From Ciona savignyi (Eukaryota > Chordata > Ascidiacea > Phlebobranchia > Cionidae): DNA of 64,000 bases. The DNA is taken from positions 170,526 through 234,525 of the forward strand of contig CH003217.1 in the NCBI GenBank assembly GCA_000149265.1. The letters are read 5' to 3'. Each line of letters begins with the position of its first letter. Position 1 is the first letter of the stretch. The position numbers were made by a program, and so were the translations under genes. Positions 63,683-64,000 of the stretch are shown in pieces. The notes beneath the pieces were generated by a model. The model made no database searches. It was not told where the DNA came from and was given only the letters and a program-made list of their open reading frames with translations.

Positions 63683-64000
63683 TCTTGCAAATCAAGTCTT
63701 TCTTACCACGTTACATTGATTGTAATTATAGCGTGCTATAGAAATTGTGTGGTACGGAAATAAATGCTAAAGCAAGCAAGTCAACAGTTTGTTTGTTTTA
63801 TGTAACCAACGAAAACGACAAATCAGGTTCAAACTTTGTTAATAGGATAGGACAGGATATTTATGTTTATTCCCATGAATGGAAAACGCAAGGGGCGTTA
63901 AAACATCGTAAGAATACCTCGCAAGTACTGTGGGGTTATCGAAGCTATTACAAAGTGTTTGGCATCATTCACATGGTCCTTTAATTTGAAAGAACCCATG

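Larger units (their letters stand above)
51918..64000 (+). repeat. head-to-tail array of about 2.5 kb gene units
   Basis: Units begin at about 51918, 54620, 57122, 59661 and 62093 with the phrase CTTTTATTCTTATTTAAATT. Each unit holds an upstream region, TATA-like box, one precursor gene, a shared 3' region with AATAAA, and a minus-oriented SINE family 1 tail fragment (for example 54128-54320). Unit length differs mainly through the number of 33-base repeats. Units 1 and 3 of the array share private variants, as do units 2 and 4. The array runs off the right edge. Confidence 0.93.

Overview
The window is nuclear DNA from a metazoan, most likely a tunicate of the Ciona type. Reasons: genes are split by many short, AT-rich GT-AG introns; the genes found (MTA, PARN, a claudin, POLR2B, an XBP1-like bZIP) are animal genes, and a claudin points to a chordate-grade animal; tRNA-derived SINEs are scattered throughout. 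The species is inferred, not proven. There are no bacterial operons, ribosome-binding sites or CRISPR arrays.

Layout. 1-3353, minus strand: the first two coding exons of an MTA (NuRD subunit) gene that runs off the left edge. 6222-14277, plus: PARN poly(A)-specific ribonuclease in ten exons, with a decayed piggyBac element in intron 3. 14598-16691, minus: a complete four-exon claudin, tail-to-tail with PARN. 18224-35589, plus: RNA polymerase II second-largest subunit POLR2B. All 24 coding exons can be joined in frame to 1173 codons, and the 936-base N gap lies wholly inside intron 13. About 37485-42006, plus: an XBP1-like bZIP factor. 42007-48300: repeat-rich, with two possible orphan exons.

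48300-64000 is the unusual part. Six paralogous genes encode small secreted precursors: a signal peptide followed by a tandem peptide repeat. One diverged founder-like copy lies on the minus strand (13-residue repeats with KR/RR/KK dibasic sites). It is joined by a large inverted duplication to a head-to-tail array of five plus-strand copies spaced about 2.4-2.7 kb. These five carry 24, 18, 19, 16 and 10 repeats of an 11-residue unit with an invariant Trp-Trp-Asp core and almost always a preceding Arg. I recognise no known family. It looks like a lineage-specific multi-peptide secreted precursor family evolving by unit duplication and repeat-number change. The array continues beyond the right edge.

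A second theme is intron structure. At least nine introns of PARN and POLR2B contain tandem duplications that begin at, or include, the exon edge and splice site, leaving decoy splice sites inside the intron. The five housekeeping or regulatory genes show no functional grouping; they appear to be ordinary neighbours.
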